Positions 8,683-15,366 are shown, numbered from the stretch's first letter. The stretch: DNA of 18,950 bases from JACRBK01 sp964427955 (GCA_964427955.1 CAYRWY010000056.1:1-18950), one strand, 5' to 3'. Notes: a model not told the origin generated them from the letters alone. Translations and numbers: made by a program.

Positions 8683-9483
8683 TCAGTTCAGCTCGTCAAT
8701 CAGGCCATCCAGCCGTTCGGCTTCGAGCACAATCTGGTGCAGCAGTTCGAAATCGCCGGGTTCGAGCTGTCCACCCCGGTCCCACTTGGCTTCGAGCAGC
8801 CGGGCCAACCCTAACAGGGTGTGCAGGGGAGTGCGCAGCTCGTGACGCAGGCTGGCGCCGGGCTTGGGCAGCTCGCGCAGGCTTTGCGCGGCGCGGACGG
8901 CGGCTTCGCGGCTGTCTACGCCCAGCTTGGCGTAGATATTCGAGATATGATTCCGGACGGTGCCATGCGTGATGCCCAGCGATTCCGCGATCTCGGGATT
9001 AGCCAGCCCTTGCGCCGCCAGCCGCAAGATCGCGCGCTCGCGGGCGGTCAGCGTGTGCCGCTGGTGGGCGGCTGACAGCCCGACCGCTGCTGAAGGCGAC
9101 AGAAAGGTGCGTCCCTGCGCGACGGTTCGCACGGCTTCGGCCAGTTTGAGCGAGATGGCTTCGCTCTTGGTTACGTAGCCGCGCGCCCCGGCGTGCAGCA
9201 GTTCTTCGATCCAGAGCGGATCGTCCTGGGCGGTGAGGATCAGCACCTGCATTTGAGAGAAGCGCGCCCGCAGATCGCGCACGGCGGCGACCGGCTCGAA
9301 GGGCTGGCCCGCGAAGGACAGGTCCAAGATCAGTACATCCGGGACCTTCTGGGCGATCCGTGCCACCATCTCACCGGAATCAACGCATTCCCACAGGATG
9401 TCCAGATCGAGTTCGCGGCCCAACTCCTGGCGCACGATCTTGAGCATGAGCGGGTGATCGTCTACTAATGCCACACGAATCAC
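8683..9483 (-). CDS. NarL/FixJ-type response regulator with a C-terminal DHp (HisKA) domain
   Basis: The 266-residue protein is about 55 residues longer than an ordinary NarL-type regulator. The receiver domain (1–120) has Asp8/Asp9, phospho-acceptor Asp54, Thr84 and Lys106. A LuxR-type helix-turn-helix (about 144–201) has the usual TARERAIL and NIYAKLGV signatures. After a short Pro-Gly hinge, residues 211–266 read as a histidine-kinase H-box (RHELRTPLHT, His214) plus a second helix ending LIDELN. This matches the DHp domain of the kinase encoded nearby. No ATPase domain follows: the stop is one base from the next start. The start is a GTG at 9483, with GAGG about 9–10 bases upstream. A TATAGT −10-like element lies at 9518–9523 on the minus strand, without a clear −35. 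His214 could accept phosphate in trans, or the DHp domain may serve for dimerisation. Confidence 0.9.
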   Translation of the reverse strand: MIRVALVDDHPLMLKIVRQELGRELDLDILWECVDSGEMVARIAQKVPDVLILDLSFAGQPFEPVAAVRDLRARFSQMQVLILTAQDDPLWIEELLHAGARGYVTKSEAISLKLAEAVRTVAQGRTFLSPSAAVGLSAAHQRHTLTARERAILRLAAQGLANPEIAESLGITHGTVRNHISNIYAKLGVDSREAAVRAAQSLRELPKPGASLRHELRTPLHTLLGLARLLEAKWDRGGQLEPGDFELLHQIVLEAERLDGLIDELN

Positions 9484-9552
9484 AAAGCAGCACCTCGGCT
9501 AACCTGATCCGTATCTCACTATAGCCGGATTCCGCGATGGAGGAAAATGGGC

Positions 9553-10779
9553 TTACCACGACGGCTCGCGCAGGATTTCGTCCAGGACCAGGGCGACCGC
9601 GCCCATCGTGCACGCGTTGGCTTTGATTTGCGATACCTTGATTTCGGCGATGCCATCCGATGGGACCGTCACCTGCCCGTTGACGATGGCTTGCAGGGAC
9701 GGGAGAAACGGCTCGAGCACCAGGCCCAGCGATCCGCCCAGGATGACCAGTTGGGGGTTGAAGATATTGATCAGGTTGCCGATCCCGATGCCCAGCACGT
9801 TGAGCACCCGGTTCATGCTTTCCACGGCCAGGGGATCGCCCTCCAGCGCCGCGGCCAGCACCATCCGGTAGGTGATGGCGGCGGGATCACCCTGGGAGAG
9901 CTGCGTCAGGAGTGACGGTTCGCCTTTGAGCAGCCGCTGCCGGATGGGGTGCAGGCTGCACGCCTCGCGCAGCACAGCTTCCCAGCAGCCCCGTTTGCCG
10001 CACGTGCAGCGCGTCCCCGCCGGATCGAGCACGGTATGTCCCACTTCGCCGGAATAGCCATGAATACCCTGGTAGAGCTTGCCGTTGATAAATATCCCGG
10101 CGCCCAGGGCGGTAGTGCTGACGACCAGGTAGATGAAGTCGCTGTGGCCGATGGCCGCCCCGAAATAGCTTTCGCCCAGGGCGGCGATGGTGGCCTCGTT
10201 GCCGACATGGATCGGCAGCCCAAACCGCTGCTGCCACATCGCGCGGAAAGGGATGTCGCGCCAGCCTTCCAGGTTCGCGGCGTATTTGAGCACGCCGGTT
10301 TCGATGTTGACCAGCCCGGCGATCCCGATCCCGATGCCCAGCAAGCGGGTGTTTTCGGTGGTCGTGTTATGGCGGAGCGCTTCGTCGATCAGGCGTTCTG
10401 CCTGGGGAATGACGACCTCCGGTTCGCTCGAATCCAGCCGGATTTCCTGCTGCCAGCGCGGTTGGGCCAGAAAATCGGTGAGCTGCACCAGCACGGAATG
10501 GCTGGTGATCTCCAGGCCGATGGCGCAGCCGCCGCCTGGGTTCAGTTCCAGCAGCGTGCCGGGCCGTCCCCCGCGTGAGGGACCAATCCCGGTTTCGTGG
10601 ACGAGGTTGGCCGCGATCAATTCATCCACCAGGCTGGACACCGTGCTGCGCATCAAGCCGGTGCGGCTCGCCAGGTTGGCGCGCGATTGCGGCGACGACA
10701 GGCGCAGGTTGCTCAAGATCAACGCGCGGTTGATATGGCGCATGAGATTGTGATCGGCGGATTGGCGTTTTGAGTTCAT
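9553..10779 (-). CDS. ROK-family transcriptional repressor (NagC/XylR type)
   Basis: The 408-residue protein has an N-terminal winged helix-turn-helix (about 10–75, with the SRANLASRTGLMRSTVSSLVDEL segment and a GRPG wing) and a ROK sugar-binding domain (about 80–400). The ROK zinc signature is complete: GEVGH (His248), then CTCGKRGCWE (Cys258, Cys260, Cys265). The position of the catalytic Asp in ROK kinases is Glu here (HVGNEATIAALGE), which suits a sensor rather than a kinase. It is divergent from the SIS-isomerase, kinase and deacetylase genes, separated by 74 bases that contain an inverted repeat, so it most likely represses them and itself until a sugar or sugar phosphate binds. The inducer is probably an amino sugar, as judged from the genes it faces. 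Confidence 0.9.
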   Translation of the reverse strand: MNSKRQSADHNLMRHINRALILSNLRLSSPQSRANLASRTGLMRSTVSSLVDELIAANLVHETGIGPSRGGRPGTLLELNPGGGCAIGLEITSHSVLVQLTDFLAQPRWQQEIRLDSSEPEVVIPQAERLIDEALRHNTTTENTRLLGIGIGIAGLVNIETGVLKYAANLEGWRDIPFRAMWQQRFGLPIHVGNEATIAALGESYFGAAIGHSDFIYLVVSTTALGAGIFINGKLYQGIHGYSGEVGHTVLDPAGTRCTCGKRGCWEAVLREACSLHPIRQRLLKGEPSLLTQLSQGDPAAITYRMVLAAALEGDPLAVESMNRVLNVLGIGIGNLINIFNPQLVILGGSLGLVLEPFLPSLQAIVNGQVTVPSDGIAEIKVSQIKANACTMGAVALVLDEILREPSW

Positions 10780-10784
10780 GATTG

Positions 10785-10809
10785 TTTGTTTGTATTGACT
10801 ACGAACAAA
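10785..10809. promoter_or_regulatory. Candidate ROK operator, imperfect inverted repeat over the −35 region
   Basis: Ten-base arms TTTGTTTGTA (10785–10794) and TACGAACAAA (10800–10809) are complementary at nine of ten positions around a 5-base centre. The arms resemble the TTTGTT…AACAAA core of Bacillus XylR operators, and XylR is a ROK protein. The repeat is centred on the −35 box of the SIS-gene promoter and lies 6 bases from the ROK start codon, so binding would block both directions. The assignment to the adjacent ROK protein is inferred from position and arm sequence. Confidence 0.55.
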
Positions 10810-10823
10810 GTATAATGTACAAT
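10795..10823 (+). promoter_or_regulatory. σ70-type promoter for the amino-sugar operon
   Basis: TTGACT (10795–10800) and TACAAT (10818–10823) are separated by 17 bp, the optimal spacing, and lie 30 bases upstream of the SIS gene start. A perfect TATAAT at 10811–10816 is also present but is only 10 bp from TTGACT, so it would need another −35, such as TTGTTT at 10786–10791 with a 19-bp spacer. The start codon at 10854 is preceded by AAAGGA (10840–10845), 8 bases away. Confidence 0.6.
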
Positions 10824-10853
10824 GAAATTGGTGTCAACGAAAGGACCTGAGGT

Positions 10854-11900
10854 ATGTACCTGGAACAAGAAATTGCCGAACAGCCTGCCGTTCTTCAACG
10901 CCTTTTAAGTGAACAGACCGAGACTGCCCGCCAGATTGCCCAAGCTATCCGTGCCTTTGATCCAGCCTTCATCAGCATCGCGGCACGTGGTACCTCGGAT
11001 AATGCCGCGCGTTATGCCCAATATCTCTTTGGATCTTATGCCCGCCTGTCGGTGGCATTGGCTACCCCTTCGCTCCACACCCTCTACCAGGCCCCGCCCA
11101 ATTTGTCGCGCGCGCTGGTGTTGGGCATCTCGCAGTCCGGCCAGGGCGCGGATGTGCAGCAGGTGCTGCTGCATGCACGCTCACAAGGGGCGCTGACGGT
11201 CGCGTTCACCAACGACCCGGACTCACCCGTCGCGCAGGCCGCCGAACACCATCTGCCGCTGCTCGCCGGAAAAGAAATCAGCGTGGCGGCCACCAAGACC
11301 TACACGGCTCAATTGACGGCGATTGCCATGCTGGTCACGGCGCTGGTCGATGATCCGGAACTGTCACGGACGCTGGCGCACCTGCCCACCTACGCGTCTC
11401 AGACTCTCACTCAGTTTATTTCCGGTCCGCTCAGCGCGCCGGACTGGGTCGAGCGGTATCGCTATATGAATGAGTTTGCCACCATCGGACGCGGCTATAA
11501 CTACTCTACCGCTTTCGAAGTTAATCTGAAAGTCAAAGAACTGTGCTATATCACTGGCGATTCCTATAGCGAGGCGGATTTCCGGCACGGGCCGATTGCT
11601 GTTATCCATCCCGGCTTCCCGGTGATCGCGATTGCTCCCGCGGGCAAGACGCTCCCCGGGATGCTCGATCTGCTGGAGAAACTGCATGAAAAGAAAGCCG
11701 AACTGCTGGTGATCTCGAATGATGAGCAGGCTTTTGCCCATGCCCGGCAGACGATGCGGCTGCCCACCGACACGCCCGAATGGCTGACCCCGATTGTGGC
11801 CGTCATTCATGGGCAGGTGTTTGCGATGCGGCTGGCGATGGTGAAGGGGCACGAGATCGACCAACCGCGCGGGTTGACGAAAGTCACGGTCACGCGCTAA
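10854..11900 (+). CDS. Two-SIS-domain sugar-phosphate isomerase/deaminase (GlmS-isomerase/NagB-II-like)
   Basis: The 348-residue protein corresponds to the isomerase half of GlmS, with no glutaminase domain. SIS domain 1 (about 35–165) carries ARGTSDNAA, GISQSGQGAD and SVAATKTYTAQL. SIS domain 2 (about 200–340) carries FEVNLKVKELCYITGDSYSE, then FRHGP. By alignment with E. coli GlmS, the catalytic residues correspond to Glu229 (KVKE), His245 (RHGP) and Lys343 (LTKVTV near the C terminus). Without the glutaminase domain, proteins of this shape are usually glucosamine-6-phosphate deaminases (NagB-II, archaeal GlmD) or fructosamine deglycases (FrlB type). The following kinase and deacetylase genes favour glucosamine-6-phosphate deamination to fructose-6-phosphate and ammonia. 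It is the first gene of the ROK-controlled set. Confidence 0.85.
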   Translation: MYLEQEIAEQPAVLQRLLSEQTETARQIAQAIRAFDPAFISIAARGTSDNAARYAQYLFGSYARLSVALATPSLHTLYQAPPNLSRALVLGISQSGQGADVQQVLLHARSQGALTVAFTNDPDSPVAQAAEHHLPLLAGKEISVAATKTYTAQLTAIAMLVTALVDDPELSRTLAHLPTYASQTLTQFISGPLSAPDWVERYRYMNEFATIGRGYNYSTAFEVNLKVKELCYITGDSYSEADFRHGPIAVIHPGFPVIAIAPAGKTLPGMLDLLEKLHEKKAELLVISNDEQAFAHARQTMRLPTDTPEWLTPIVAVIHGQVFAMRLAMVKGHEIDQPRGLTKVTVTR

Positions 11901-11934
11901 GGGCGTGTTGTCACGAAAAATCGGAGAATAACTG

Positions 11935-13332
11935 ATGCAATCCTCCTTTAAACTTATCGAGCCTCGTTTTGTGCCACCGCTTGATCCGAATTTTCGCCCG
12001 GCGGTGCTGGCGAACCACGCGTTTCGGCGCGAAGTCGAGCAGTCGGGGGTAGGGGTACCGCTGGTGCTGGGCGTGGAACGGGTCGGCGGATCGCTCTCGC
12101 GCTTTGAGACGTTCGTATTCCCTGAGGGTCATCCCCGGGCCGAGGCGAATCTGGTCTACGTCGAGCGGCTGGTCAAATTCCTGCTCTGGCAGCGCGGCGG
12201 CTGGAAGGTCTACGTCGGCGGTCCGCGCTCGGTCGGAGACTACATTCAACAGTGTTATGCGCCGGAGGGATCGCGTGCCTTCGACTATCATTTCATGGGC
12301 GAGAAAGTCTACCAGCACCCCTTCACGGTCGTGTCATGCGCGGCGCACGAAGTGCCGCCGGAGCATGAGAGCGAGAAATCGCTGGGCCGCCACCTGGAAG
12401 GCTGCCGCATCGGCTTCGACCTGGGCGCATCCGATCTCAAGATTTCCGCGGTGGTGGACGGCCAGGCTATTTTTAGCGAGGAGATCGTCTGGGAGCCGCG
12501 CAAGCACACCGATCCCCAATATCATCACGATAAAATCCTGGACGCCCTCAAGCTGGCCGCGTCCAAAATGCCGCGCGTCGATGCCATCGGCGGCAGTTCG
12601 GCGGGCGTGTACGTCGATAACCAGCCGATGGTCGCTTCACTGTTCCGGGGCATTCCTGAAGATCGCTACGGTGAGATTCACACCCTGTTCCACCGCATCC
12701 GCCGGGAAATGGGCAGCGTGCCGCTGGAAGTGATCAACGACGGCGAAGTGACAGCCCTCGCCGGGTCCATGTCGCTCGAAGACGACAGCATCCTGGGCGT
12801 GGCGATGGGCTCCAGCGAAGCCGCTGGCTACGTGACTCCCCAGGGCAACATCACCGACTGGCTGAACGAGTTGGCGTTTGCCCCGGTCGATTACCATCCT
12901 GATGCCTGGGCTGACGAATGGTCTGGGGATCGCGGCGTGGGGGCGCTCTATTTCTCCCAGCAAGCAGTGTTTCGGCTGGCTCCCAGGGCCGGGATCACGA
13001 TCCCGCAGGATGTCACCGACGCCGACAAGCTCAAGTTCGTGCAGAACCTGCTGGAAGCCGGGCACGATGGGGCGGTCAATATCTGGCGCTGCATGGGCAT
13101 TTACCTCGGCTACACCGTAGCCCACTATGCTGACTTCTACGCGCTCAAGCACGTGCTCATCCTGGGGCGCTGTACCTCCGGGCGCGGTGGTTCCCTGATC
13201 CTGGATGGTGCCAACGACGTGCTCAAAGCCGAGTTCCCCGAACTGGCGGCCCAGATCAATATCCAACTGCCGGACGAAAAGAGCCGCCGGGTCGGCCAGT
13301 CGATTGCTGCTGCGAGCTTACCGGAGTTTTAG
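11935..13332 (+). CDS. ROK/ASKHA-type sugar kinase-like protein with a 150-residue N-terminal extension
   Basis: The 465-residue protein has a recognisable ASKHA/ROK fold from about residue 157. The phosphate-1 loop reads IGFDLGASDLKISAVVDG, followed by a GGSSAGVYV segment (219–227). The catalytic-Asp motif is VINDGEVTALAG (Asp269), then LGVAMGSSEAAGYV, and a C-terminal GRCTSGRGG segment. The ROK zinc motif is absent. The first 150 residues are not typical of glucokinases, but VLGVERVGGSLSRFETFVF (44–62) looks like a degenerate second phosphate-1 strand pair, so the extension may be a partial ASKHA duplication. An SD (CGGAG, 11922–11926) lies 8 bases before the ATG. It follows the SIS gene by 34 bases. 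Phosphorylation of glucosamine or a related amino sugar is inferred from context; a non-catalytic sugar-binding role is possible. Confidence 0.7.
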   Translation: MQSSFKLIEPRFVPPLDPNFRPAVLANHAFRREVEQSGVGVPLVLGVERVGGSLSRFETFVFPEGHPRAEANLVYVERLVKFLLWQRGGWKVYVGGPRSVGDYIQQCYAPEGSRAFDYHFMGEKVYQHPFTVVSCAAHEVPPEHESEKSLGRHLEGCRIGFDLGASDLKISAVVDGQAIFSEEIVWEPRKHTDPQYHHDKILDALKLAASKMPRVDAIGGSSAGVYVDNQPMVASLFRGIPEDRYGEIHTLFHRIRREMGSVPLEVINDGEVTALAGSMSLEDDSILGVAMGSSEAAGYVTPQGNITDWLNELAFAPVDYHPDAWADEWSGDRGVGALYFSQQAVFRLAPRAGITIPQDVTDADKLKFVQNLLEAGHDGAVNIWRCMGIYLGYTVAHYADFYALKHVLILGRCTSGRGGSLILDGANDVLKAEFPELAAQINIQLPDEKSRRVGQSIAAASLPEF

Positions 13333-13363
13333 TTGTCAGTTTGGGGCCGTTTTCCGGTAAAAT
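13333..13363 (+). promoter_or_regulatory. Possible internal promoter before the deacetylase gene
   Basis: TTGTCA (13333–13338) and TAAAAT (13358–13363) face the deacetylase gene, 31 bases upstream of its ATG, with a rather long 19-bp spacer. The 61-base gap between the kinase and deacetylase genes is larger than other gaps in this set, so separate expression is possible. The match is modest. Confidence 0.3.
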
Positions 13364-13393
13364 GGAATGTCAATAGTTTAGGGAGTGCACAAC

Positions 13394-14242
13394 ATGCGAT
13401 TCAAATTGGATACGGCACAAGTTTTTGTTCCTGATGGTCTACCCGACGAACCGGCCCTGGCCCGCACGACCCATATGGGAATCAGCGCCCACCAGGATGA
13501 CCTCGAGATCATGGCGATGGATGGGGTTCTGCAATGCTTCGGGCGTGAGGACCACTGGTTCACGGGCGTGGTCGTGACGAATGGCGCTGGCTCTCCGCGT
13601 AACGGGCTGTACGCCAACTACACCGACCAGGAAATGCAGTTGGTACGGATCAAGGAGCAGAAGAAAGCCGCGGTGGTGGGCGAATACGCCGCGCAGGTGC
13701 TGCTCGATTATCCGAGCTGGGCCGTGAAAGACGCCTCGAACAAGAGCGCGGTCGAGGACCTGGTCTCGTTGTTCCGGCTGGCCCGGCCCGAGATCGTCTA
13801 CACTCATAACCTGGCCGACAAGCATCCGACCCATGTGGGCGTCGCCCTGAAAGTGATCGAGGCGCTCCGCCGTCTGCCTGCCGAAGAACGGCCTGCCCGC
13901 GTGTTCGGGTGCGAAGTCTGGCGCGACCTGGATTGGATGGTCGATGACGACAAGATCGCCTTCAATCTGTCGGCGCAAGAGAGCCTGCAAATGGCCCTGG
14001 TGGGCGTGTTCGACTCGCAGATCAGCGGCGGCAAGCGCTACGATCTCGCCACGATGGGGCGGCGGCACGCTCACGCCACCTATTACGCCTCACACGGCAC
14101 CGACGAAGCCGCCCGGATCAACTTCGCGATGGAACTCACCCCGCTGATCCAGGACCCGTCCAAAGACATCGTCGCCTTCGTGCAGGAACACATCGACCGT
14201 TTTGCCCAGGATGTGCGGCGGCTCCTTTCGAGCGGCCTTTAG
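13394..14242 (+). CDS. PIG-L/LmbE-family zinc-dependent deacetylase
   Basis: The 282-residue protein belongs to the PIG-L (LmbE) family, which removes acetyl groups from N-acetylglucosamine-containing molecules. The N-terminal metal motif is ISAHQDDLEIMA (His33, Asp35, Asp36, with Gln instead of the common Pro). The second motif is YTHNLADKHPTHVGVA (His138, His144, His147). By family comparison the zinc ligands are His33, Asp36 and His147, with Asp35 as general base. There is no signal peptide, so it acts in the cytoplasm. I chose the ATG at 13394 because AGGGAG (13380–13385) lies 8 bases upstream; an in-frame GTG at 13385 would sit inside that SD. Next to a SIS deaminase and a sugar kinase it probably deacetylates GlcNAc or a GlcNAc disaccharide, or its phosphate. 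The exact substrate is not visible. Confidence 0.88.
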   Translation: MRFKLDTAQVFVPDGLPDEPALARTTHMGISAHQDDLEIMAMDGVLQCFGREDHWFTGVVVTNGAGSPRNGLYANYTDQEMQLVRIKEQKKAAVVGEYAAQVLLDYPSWAVKDASNKSAVEDLVSLFRLARPEIVYTHNLADKHPTHVGVALKVIEALRRLPAEERPARVFGCEVWRDLDWMVDDDKIAFNLSAQESLQMALVGVFDSQISGGKRYDLATMGRRHAHATYYASHGTDEAARINFAMELTPLIQDPSKDIVAFVQEHIDRFAQDVRRLLSSGL

Positions 14243-14262
14243 CAGCGATTCTCTCCATGACA

Positions 14263-14296
14263 GGCCCTCTTTTCGTCTTTCAGATCGAAGAGGGCC
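14263..14296 (+). terminator. Probable terminator hairpin after the deacetylase gene
   Basis: GGCCCTCTT (14263–14271) and AAGAGGGCC (14288–14296) are perfectly complementary, giving a 9-bp GC-rich stem with a 16-base loop, 20 bases after the deacetylase stop. A loose T-rich run (TTTTGTTTTC, 14311–14320) follows only after about 14 bases, so it is not a textbook intrinsic terminator. Its position between two unrelated same-strand operons supports a terminator or 3'-end protecting role. Confidence 0.5.
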
Positions 14297-14449
14297 GAAA
14301 GTCTTCACCCTTTTGTTTTCCTCGTTCTAATTCCTCGTAGTTTCGCACGAGATCAGACTGAATCACGGTCAGGATCTTCAACAGCCTGCAACATGATTTC
14401 CCTCACTAGGGCGGTTCGACGCAAAGACTTACTATCACTTGGTATTTTC

Positions 14450-14473
14450 CATTTGTGAAAGGTATCACAAATG
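14450..14473 (+). promoter_or_regulatory. 24-bp palindrome matching a CRP/FNR-type operator at the start codon of the complex I-like operon
   Basis: Nine-base arms CATTTGTGA (14450–14458) and TCACAAATG (14465–14473) are perfectly complementary around a 6-base centre AAGGTA. The core TGTGA-N6-TCACA is the exact E. coli CRP consensus. The right arm ends in the ATG of the first gene of the operon, and the SD-like GAAAGG (14457–14462) lies in the left arm and loop. A protein bound here would sit downstream of any promoter and act as a roadblock repressor. As RNA the same bases form a 9-bp hairpin with part of the SD in the loop and the start codon in the stem. I see no convincing σ70 promoter in the rest of the gap (14297–14449). 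Confidence 0.6.
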
Positions 14474-15058
14474 CTCTATGCTATATTGTTGTTAGCCGCA
14501 TTCCTCTGCGCGGTTATGGCTATCCGCGCCCGGCGTCTGCTCACTGCGGCTATCTGGTTGGCTGCCGTGAGTGCGCTGGTGTCGATCGTGTTGTACCGCC
14601 TGGGGGCGCAGCAGGTCGCCGTCGTGGAACTAAGTGTTGGGGCAGGGCTGGTCACCGTCCTCTTCGTGTTCGCGATCAGCATTGCTGGTGACGACGCCAT
14701 GAAGGAACGTGAGTTCATCCCGAACTGGCTGTCCATTGGGCTGCTGGTGGTCTTCGTCGGACTGCTGGCCCTCATGGTCCTGCCGGTGGACAAGTTGGAT
14801 GTCTCTCACGCCCAGGATGAATTCACCCATATCTTCTGGAAAGACCGCGAACTCAATACACTGCTGCAACTGGTCTTCATTTTCACCGGCGTGATCTGTC
14901 TGCTGGGCCTGCTGGCGGACGTGAAAAAGCCGGTTCGCTTCCGCCAAAAAGGGATCACCGTTCCTCAGGCCCATCTCAGTACGGCGCTTGGCAGCGACAA
15001 AACCACACCCCAGCCCATTCTGCCACCGTCCGATTCCAAAGGAGACCGAGTTCCATGA
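14471..15058 (+). CDS. NuoJ/MbhD-like membrane subunit of a complex I-like or Mrp-like complex
   Basis: The 195-residue protein has about five membrane helices (about 3–19, 26–44, 49–72, 86–104, 131–149), as in NuoJ, and a hydrophilic Pro-rich C-terminal tail (about 150–195). Residues 46–68, GAQQVAVVELSVGAGLVTVLFV, resemble the DUF4040/MbhD motif (…ALTEAAVGAGL…), also found in the C-terminal part of MrpA, with Glu53 at the conserved acidic position. In complex I and Mbh this region couples redox-driven motion to the antiporter-like subunits. It is the first gene of a tight plus-strand operon, and its stop overlaps the next start (ATGA at 15055). The start ATG at 14471 has a GAAAGG eight bases upstream and lies inside a palindrome. 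NuoJ and MbhD names are both possible. Confidence 0.7.
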   Translation: MLYAILLLAAFLCAVMAIRARRLLTAAIWLAAVSALVSIVLYRLGAQQVAVVELSVGAGLVTVLFVFAISIAGDDAMKEREFIPNWLSIGLLVVFVGLLALMVLPVDKLDVSHAQDEFTHIFWKDRELNTLLQLVFIFTGVICLLGLLADVKKPVRFRQKGITVPQAHLSTALGSDKTTPQPILPPSDSKGDRVP

Positions 15059-15360
15059 CGACGCTGAATATCGTGGTCGCTGGCGCGCTGGCGATCTTCG
15101 CGGTCGGGCTGTATGGCCTGCTGGTCATCCGAAACATGATCAAGGTGGTGGTCGCGCTGCAAATCCTGGTGAAAGCCGCGCTGCTGACCCTGGTGGCGGC
15201 GGGCAAGGCCAGTGACCAGATCAATCTCAGCCAAAGCCTGGCGATGACCGTGATCGTGGCCGATACCGTGGTCGCGGTGGTTGGGCTGGCGTTGGCCGTC
15301 CAGATCAAACGGGTGTTAGGTACGCTGGATCTCTCTGAACTCTCCAGGCTGCGAGGGTAG
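15055..15360 (+). CDS. NuoK/MrpC/MbhG-like small membrane subunit
   Basis: The 101-residue protein has three membrane helices (about 4–24, 29–49, 59–83), as in NuoK and MrpC. The segment GLYGLLVIRNMIKVVVALQIL aligns with [21 protein letters not shown] of E. coli NuoK. The conserved membrane Glu36 of NuoK is Gln36 here, and the third helix has Asp70 near the position of Glu72. The pattern SLAMTVIVADTVVAVV is closer to MrpC/MbhG. Its start overlaps the previous stop (ATGA) and is preceded by AAAGGAG (15038–15044). The next gene starts 6 bases after its stop. It would form part of the ion path at the junction of the membrane arm. Confidence 0.8.
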   Translation: MTTLNIVVAGALAIFAVGLYGLLVIRNMIKVVVALQILVKAALLTLVAAGKASDQINLSQSLAMTVIVADTVVAVVGLALAVQIKRVLGTLDLSELSRLRG

Positions 15361-15366
15361 TCATTC

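Noticed and set aside
8681..8690. A frameshift or nonsense mutation that cut an ATPase domain off the regulator with the DHp domain.
   Set aside because: The stop is one base from the start of a complete CheY-like gene, and no ATPase remnant is visible in any frame before the next kinase. A loss would have to be an old deletion, not a recent break.
10795..10816. TTGACT paired with the perfect TATAAT at 10811 as the promoter.
   Set aside because: The spacer would be 10 bp, too short for σ70. TACAAT at 10818 gives the correct 17 bp with the same −35.
10854..11900. Full glucosamine-6-phosphate synthase (GlmS).
   Set aside because: There is no N-terminal glutaminase domain and no catalytic Cys2. 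Only the isomerase half is present, at a length normal for stand-alone SIS enzymes.
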